From UBA11986 sp031402435 (lineage in GTDB: Bacteria > Bacteroidota > Ignavibacteria > UBA10030 > UBA6906): a stretch of 64,000 bases of DNA. Both the position numbers and the translations under genes were made by a program. Positions 59,051 to 64,000 of the stretch are shown piece after piece. Under the pieces are notes generated by a model. It worked only from the letters and a program-made list of their open reading frames with translations, searched no databases and was not told where the DNA came from. The stretch is taken from the NCBI GenBank assembly GCA_031402435.1, contig JANNSJ010000015.1, forward strand, positions 62,001-126,000, in the 5' to 3' direction. Position 1 is the stretch's first letter, and the number at the start of each line of letters is the position of its first letter.

Positions 59051-60483
59051 TCCACATTCTCCTTTCGCGGTATGGTTTTTCGCTCAGCGGCCATGCTTGT
59101 CTTTCCGTCAGGCACGATGCTGAGAACAACCTTGTTGCTCGTAAAGAGTTTCTTTGCCTCGGCCAGAACTTCCGCCGGCGTGATGCCGTGATACCGGTCG
59201 AACTCTTTGTTAAAGTTGTTCGCATCTCCGGTCAGTGTATGGTACGTCGCCAGAGCGTTCACAATCCCCAACACAGTCTGGCGGTTGTTGATCAGTTGTG
59301 ATTCCTTGTTGTTGATGGACTTTTCTATTTCCCGATCTGTAACGCCATCCTTCATGACCGTCTCAATCACCTCGTTCACAGCAGCTTCCATTTCCGTCAG
59401 TGTTTTACCCGGCTTGGCGGTGACGGTGATGGAAAAGTCACCCGCGATCTCCGACCCGCTTTGGCCCCCACCGACAGATTGCGCAACCTGTTTGTCGTAC
59501 ACCAACGCTTTGTACAGGCGTGAATTTTTTCCCGAACTCAAAATATCTGCAAGCACGTCACGCACTGCATCTTCACGGGTATTGAGAGGTGCACTCGGCC
59601 ATGTGAGGTAAAGTCGTGGGAGTTGAACCTTGTCTTCCAGGACTATTCTCTTTTCTTCACTTAAGGAAACGGTTTGCACCGGTGGCCGCTCGATGGCGGT
59701 TCCTTTCACGAACGAACCAAAATACTTCTCCACCCATTCCTTCGCCTGCTTCGGGTCAATGTCGCCACCGACCACAAGGCACGCGTTGTTTGGCGCGTAA
59801 TACAAACGGAAGAACTCCATGATGTCCTCCATTTTCGCTGCAGAAAGATCTTCCATGTATCCAATCACGGGCCAGCTATACGGATGGCTGGGGGGATACA
59901 TTGCGGCTGCGATCCTCTCGCTTGCTGTCCCATATGGTACATTGTCCACACGTTGACGCCGTTCATTCTTCACGACATCACGCTGGTTGTCAAGCTTCTC
60001 CTGCGTCATGGCGGGGAGGAGGTAGCCCATTCTATCGGACTCGAGGTACAACGCCAGTTCAAGATAGTTGCTCGGCACAACCTCGTAATAGTTCGTCCGG
60101 TCTTCCGATGTTGTTCCGTTGATGTTTGCGCCGACCTCCTGCAACAGTTTGAAGTGCTCATCGTCGGCGACATGTTGAGAGCCTTGGAACATCATGTGCT
60201 CAAACAGGTGGGCAAACCCGGTGCGTTTCAACTTCTCGTTCTTTGAGCCTACATGGAACATCAGCATCACTGCAGCAAGCGGGGCGGAATGGTCCTCGTA
60301 CAGGATTATCGTCATCCCGTTGCCAAGCTTGTATTGATCGAACTTCAGCATTGGCCTCGAGAAGGCAGTGGACGTGTTAAGCATGACCGCCGCAATCAGG
60401 AGGCTGAACAACTGTTGAACAATGCTCAGCCTGTTGCTCAAGTCTTGAGGCGGTGATATCGTGGTTCGCATGGCTGCAATCAT
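59047..60483 (-). CDS. M16 family zinc peptidase, catalytic subunit
   Basis: 478 residues from the ATG at 60483, chosen because GGAGAGTACCCT precedes it and a hydrophobic segment follows (IVQQLFSLLIAAVMLNTSTA); an upstream ATG at 60540 lacks a ribosome binding site. The zinc motif HLFEH is seen in FAHLFEHMMFQG (~90), and the distal Glu lies about 70 residues on. The second domain is intact (SGKNSRLYKALVYDKQVAQS). It should cleave peptides in the periplasm as a dimer with the gene product downstream. Confidence 0.92.
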   Translation of the reverse strand: MIAAMRTTISPPQDLSNRLSIVQQLFSLLIAAVMLNTSTAFSRPMLKFDQYKLGNGMTIILYEDHSAPLAAVMLMFHVGSKNEKLKRTGFAHLFEHMMFQGSQHVADDEHFKLLQEVGANINGTTSEDRTNYYEVVPSNYLELALYLESDRMGYLLPAMTQEKLDNQRDVVKNERRQRVDNVPYGTASERIAAAMYPPSHPYSWPVIGYMEDLSAAKMEDIMEFFRLYYAPNNACLVVGGDIDPKQAKEWVEKYFGSFVKGTAIERPPVQTVSLSEEKRIVLEDKVQLPRLYLTWPSAPLNTREDAVRDVLADILSSGKNSRLYKALVYDKQVAQSVGGGQSGSEIAGDFSITVTAKPGKTLTEMEAAVNEVIETVMKDGVTDREIEKSINNKESQLINNRQTVLGIVNALATYHTLTGDANNFNKEFDRYHGITPAEVLAEAKKLFTSNKVVLSIVPDGKTSMAAERKTIPRKENVE

Positions 60484-60784
60484 AGGGTACTCTCCATGTG
60501 AATTGGTTGATGGAATAGCAGAACATCGGGTATGGATCAAGTTTGGATGGTGATATTTCGATGAGGATGACTCAAGTCAACCGAACACATCAATATCTCG
60601 AATCTGGTAGGCAAATGCCAGAGCGAAGTTACCGACCGGTCTTGATTTCTGTAAGATTTTACCTATCTTTCACGTGGTATCTCGACGTTCATATCCGCTC
60701 CCGTTGCCATCTCCCTATGTAATGTCACCCTCTCTGTAGACACGGGCGCAATCTTTATCTCAAATCCTATTTGTTGAGGCTAGT
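60484..60784. other. Divergent intergenic region
   Basis: About 300 bases between the M16 operon and the large T9SS gene. It should hold both promoters, but no consensus boxes or repeats stood out. Confidence 0.4.
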
Positions 60785-63748
60785 ATGATCCGACTCCGAA
60801 ATCCCTCCGTGTGGTTGGCTGTTCTCCTTTCCGTGTGTTCTTCTTTATCATGGAGCCAGAGCATTGTGCAAGTAATTCCGCTTCCCAACACAACCTACTG
60901 GAATCAGGGATATGGGCTGGCGGCTGATTCTACGCGCCTCTTTCTCAGTAGCGGGACAACAACGGCGGTGTATAATCGCGGGTTCATCTACAACGCAGCT
61001 CTCTCTGGAACCCTCACTGATAGTATTTCAACCGGGCTGTCGTCGAGTCAGGGGCTTGCCTGGGATGGAACTCATTTCTGGTATGTCCGGGGCAGCGGAA
61101 GTTCACTGAGGATTTACAAGGTCACGACCGCCGGGGCAATTGTGGATTCCATACTTCCCCCGACAACGTGGTTTCTGGGCGGAGCCTGCTGGGATGGAAC
61201 CGGACTATGGGTCTCACTGTACTTCCCTAATAACCTGGTCGGTCTCTATAAGTACAACGTCGTCACGAAAACCATTGTCGATACCATACCATCACTGGGT
61301 TTGCAACCGCAGGGCATTGCGTGGGATGGTCAATATCTTTACTACGCAATGGACGATAACGATGGTGACGCCGAAAAGATTTATCAGGTGAACCCCGCGG
61401 CAAACGACACCGTTCGATCCTGGCCTCTTCCCGAAAATAACATGAGTCCACGCGGCCTCGCATGGGATGGAGGCCATTTATGGTTGATTGCTGAACCGGT
61501 GGGAGCAAGCTCAGGCCGATCATTGTACAAGTATGATTTGGGCGGAAGTGGAACGCCGGATATCAACCTTGCACCGCCAACTCTGAATTTCGGGTCACGA
61601 CGAATAATAGTACCTCAATATTTTTATCTCGATAGCATAACGATTCAGAATGTGGGAACTGCCCCTCTAAGAATTGACCACATCGAACGTCAGGGACTCC
61701 CGGATTGGGGAGCGACGCTATCAACACCTGTCACCATTCAACCGAATGCATCTGTGCGTATGCTGATTACATGGAGTCCGCAGGAATTTGGACCCGACTC
61801 TTGCAGATTTATCGTCTTCTCCGACGATCCTGATGAGCCACAGGTAACGTTGAGAGTTTCAGGTCTTGGAATCTACTCGATACCGTTCTTTACTTTACCT
61901 CCTTCCTACGATTTTGGCAACAGACGAGTTGGAAGCTCGAGCTCATCGGCATTTCTAATTTGGAATCAGGGAGGTCCATCGCTCGTCATTTCTTCAATGA
62001 CGTTGGGGACTACCAACTTTAGAATGGACTCTGTTGCTTTCCCCCTTGTTGTTGATTCTCTACACACAAGCCCGAATCGAATTTGGTTCAGGCCGACTGC
62101 TGCTGGACCATACGTTGATACATTGAAGATCACAAGCAATGCAGCCAATGGCCCGGTAACGAACATGGTCTTGTCAGGGGTTGGTAACTCATCAGCGGCG
62201 CCTCTGGGGACAATCTTGTGGGAAGGCCAGGTCCCCAACAATCCGTTCACGAGTTCGGATGATTATCAACCCACCAGTATCAAGCAGATTTCCGATGTGA
62301 ATGGCGATGGCGTAAACGATGTTATCGTTTCGTCGGGTAACTATTTCGTTACGTGCTTCAACGGCAGTTCCTCGGTAACTGGTGATGTGCTCTGGACATT
62401 CAATTCCGGCTACAACAACAATAACACAGGCTCGGTATCATGGGAAGATGCTCTTCAGATTCGAAGTGACGTCAATGGTGATGGAGTACAGGATGTTGTG
62501 TTCGGATGCGGCGGAGGGAATGAATTCGTCTACACAGTTTCCGGACGCACCGGCAGCCTGATATGGGCATACGGTGACTCCATTGATTTCTCTCGAGGCG
62601 ATATCCAGGCTGTTCGCGTTGACAAAGATTTCAATAGTGATGGAGTGAAGGATGTTCTTGTCTCGGCATCCGGCACAGGATCGGGCAATGGAGGACGCCA
62701 TGCTGCTATCTGCTTGAACGGTGTAACGGGAGCGGAGATCTTTAACGTCACACAACCCCAGACATTTACTCAGGATATTGTTGCAACCGAAACCGGTGGT
62801 GCGATCTCGGCGAACAATAACGGCGCTCCATATTCCATCAACGGGTTTAACAACACCGGCCAACCCGCCTGGACGTACACAGCGGCAGGCACCGCCTGGA
62901 ACTTGCGCGAGATTCCTGACATCAACGATGATGGCGTCAAGGATATCATCGGGCTTCAGGGTTTTAGTGGTGGCATCTTTGCAATCAGCGGCAGTAGTGG
63001 CGGGCAACTCTGGACATCCAGTCTTGGGTCAAGCAACAATGGCCGCATTGTCCTGATGGACGACCTCAACCACAACGGGTACGTTGATTTCGTATTGTCC
63101 GGCCCGCAATCACTTTACCGGGTCGACTCAAAAACCGGAGGCATCATCTGGTCAGTTCCGCTTGGCAGTTCATACATCAGAGGTGTTGATCGTTTGACCG
63201 ACGTGAACGGAGACTCGATTCCTGATATTGCAATCGCAACGCAGCAACCGGGAAAAATCATGGTACTCAGCGGCCTGAACGGATCGACGCTCTCGGAGTA
63301 CACGTTCGGGTCAACGATTACTGAGCGGGGCGACAGAACTGCGATGCTCGGGAGTATCGACGGAAACCTGAGCACAGAATTCGTTGGAGGAAACCGTCAG
63401 GGAAGAATTATCTGCTTCTCGGGAGGACTGAATACAACTGTTGGCGTTCAACCAACGACGACACTCCCGACGCAGTTCGCTGTCTCCCAGAACTATCCCA
63501 ATCCGTTCAATCCAACAACCACCATAGAGATCAGCCTGCCTCTTCAATCTGATTTCACACTTACGGTGTTTGACATCCTCGGTAGGAGGGTGCGAACAAT
63601 TGAGTATCAACAAGTGCCAGCCGGCGTTCACAAAGTTATATGGGATGGAAAAAACGAGTCTGGCGAGGATGCATCGAGCGGTGTGTACTTCTACAAACTG
63701 ACTGCGGAGAGATTTGTCGCGTCCAATAAGATGTTGTTAATGAGGTAA
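60785..63748 (+). CDS. Large T9SS-exported protein with propeller, ASH-type and VCBS repeats
   Basis: 987 residues. Signal peptide (VWLAVLLSVCSSLSWSQ). Residues ~20-270 form a propeller with repeated 'GLAWDGxxxWY' motifs (QGLAWDGTHFWYV, QGIAWDGQYLYYA, RGLAWDGGHLWLI). Then come two Ig-like 'choice-of-anchor D'/ASH domains (PTLNFGSRRI, SYDFGNRRVGSSSSS). A VCBS/FG-GAP propeller follows with at least six calcium loops (DVNGDGVNDV, DVNGDGVQDV, DFNSDGVKDV, DINDDGVKDI, DLNHNGYVDF, DVNGDSIPDI). It ends in a type IX sorting domain (VSQNYPNPFNPTTTIEISLP ... ILGRRVRTIEYQ ... ASSGVYFYKLTAE ... NKMLLMR). Ligand unknown. Another secreted-protein gene follows 24 bases later. Confidence 0.88.
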   Translation: MIRLRNPSVWLAVLLSVCSSLSWSQSIVQVIPLPNTTYWNQGYGLAADSTRLFLSSGTTTAVYNRGFIYNAALSGTLTDSISTGLSSSQGLAWDGTHFWYVRGSGSSLRIYKVTTAGAIVDSILPPTTWFLGGACWDGTGLWVSLYFPNNLVGLYKYNVVTKTIVDTIPSLGLQPQGIAWDGQYLYYAMDDNDGDAEKIYQVNPAANDTVRSWPLPENNMSPRGLAWDGGHLWLIAEPVGASSGRSLYKYDLGGSGTPDINLAPPTLNFGSRRIIVPQYFYLDSITIQNVGTAPLRIDHIERQGLPDWGATLSTPVTIQPNASVRMLITWSPQEFGPDSCRFIVFSDDPDEPQVTLRVSGLGIYSIPFFTLPPSYDFGNRRVGSSSSSAFLIWNQGGPSLVISSMTLGTTNFRMDSVAFPLVVDSLHTSPNRIWFRPTAAGPYVDTLKITSNAANGPVTNMVLSGVGNSSAAPLGTILWEGQVPNNPFTSSDDYQPTSIKQISDVNGDGVNDVIVSSGNYFVTCFNGSSSVTGDVLWTFNSGYNNNNTGSVSWEDALQIRSDVNGDGVQDVVFGCGGGNEFVYTVSGRTGSLIWAYGDSIDFSRGDIQAVRVDKDFNSDGVKDVLVSASGTGSGNGGRHAAICLNGVTGAEIFNVTQPQTFTQDIVATETGGAISANNNGAPYSINGFNNTGQPAWTYTAAGTAWNLREIPDINDDGVKDIIGLQGFSGGIFAISGSSGGQLWTSSLGSSNNGRIVLMDDLNHNGYVDFVLSGPQSLYRVDSKTGGIIWSVPLGSSYIRGVDRLTDVNGDSIPDIAIATQQPGKIMVLSGLNGSTLSEYTFGSTITERGDRTAMLGSIDGNLSTEFVGGNRQGRIICFSGGLNTTVGVQPTTTLPTQFAVSQNYPNPFNPTTTIEISLPLQSDFTLTVFDILGRRVRTIEYQQVPAGVHKVIWDGKNESGEDASSGVYFYKLTAERFVASNKMLLMR

Positions 63749-63772
63749 CTTGCTCAGATTGCAGGAGGACAA

Positions 63773-64000
63773 GTGCGAACATACATCCTGAGTTTTTTGG
63801 TTCTTCTCTCTTTGACTCTAATCAGAGATCTCAACGCCCAGCCGTCCTGGGGATGGCAGAATCCACGCCCCCAGGGAAACAATTTGACCCTTCTCCAGGC
63901 CCCCGACTCCCAGGTCGCGTATGCAGCCGGTGACGACGGTGCTGTAGTGAAAACAACGGACGGAGGTACAAACTGGCAGCTACTACATTTCCCCCGCCCG
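63773..64000 (+). CDS. Secreted propeller protein, N-terminal fragment
   Basis: 76 codons from a GTG at 63773, preceded by GCAGGAGGACAA, running off the right edge. The signal peptide (TYILSFLVLLSLTLIRDLNA) is followed by WGWQNPRPQGNNLTLLQ and DDGAVVKTTDGGTNWQLL, the first blade of a BNR/Ycf48-like propeller. It follows the large T9SS gene by 24 bases and is probably co-transcribed with it. The C-terminus is not visible. Confidence 0.75.
   Translation, partial: MRTYILSFLVLLSLTLIRDLNAQPSWGWQNPRPQGNNLTLLQAPDSQVAYAAGDDGAVVKTTDGGTNWQLLHFPRP

Noticed and set aside
1..64000. CRISPR arrays, rRNA and tRNA genes
   Set aside because: No regularly spaced repeats, no conserved rRNA segments and no convincing cloverleaf with a T-loop were seen on either strand.

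Overview
The window looks like a chromosomal stretch of a Bacteroidota/FCB-group bacterium, most like the Ignavibacteria-Kapabacteria side of the group. The main reason is that six complete secreted proteins end in a type IX secretion (T9SS) sorting domain of the 'QNYPNPFNP ... ASGVYFYxL ... KLLLLK' kind. Surface lipoproteins, a TonB receptor with a regulatory-like N-terminal domain, and Reg_prop histidine kinases also fit. No rRNA, tRNA or CRISPR array was seen. The precise taxon is inference.

Layout. 1-2.5 kb: a minus-strand surface-protein operon running off the left edge. 3.1-12.2 kb: yifB/comM, then secreted beta-propeller, VCBS and T9SS proteins. 12.5-16.1 kb: a LuxR-type response regulator and a Reg_prop histidine kinase. 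16.5-24.6 kb: an SGNH lipoprotein, an NmrA-type reductase, a secreted glutathione peroxidase, two divergent DUF4397 proteins, lactate dehydrogenase and a DoxX protein. 24.9-28.3 kb: a DoxX gene and an Fe-S (6-4) photolyase, separated by an AT-rich two-gene insertion bounded by a diverged direct repeat. 28.6-35.4 kb: ferritin-like, fasciclin, a NaChBac-type channel, TerC, a broken CIA30 gene, a T9SS alpha/beta hydrolase and a YifB remnant. 35.4-43 kb: SDR-CIA30 pair, TonB receptor, lipocalin remnant, second DUF4397 lipoprotein, broken outer-membrane protein, second fasciclin, DUF378. 43.2-52.7 kb: a membrane/translation stress cluster (two DUF2294, TraR/DksA-like, PGPGW-like, HtpX, baeRF, SPFH) followed by a bicarbonate module (secreted carbonic anhydrase, SbtA, SbtB). 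53.4-56.5 kb: an IS1-family transposon with cargo, with perfect 19-bp terminal repeats and an 8-bp target duplication. 56.5-60.5 kb: isocitrate dehydrogenase and an M16 peptidase pair. 60.8 kb to the end: a large T9SS protein and the start of another propeller protein.

The most unusual features are: (1) four extra, 5'-truncated and decayed copies of the 3' end of yifB, three of them next to T9SS sorting-domain sequence; (2) the IS1-type transposon carrying an HTH-ImmA/IrrE metallopeptidase and two small unknown genes, with repeated operator-like motifs; (3) a near-consensus promoter followed about 120 bp later by a strong terminator at 44.29-44.44 kb, a candidate small RNA; (4) a duplicated doxX-phr segment flanking foreign-looking DNA; (5) many broken gene copies, several explained by a single base gained or lost in short G runs.
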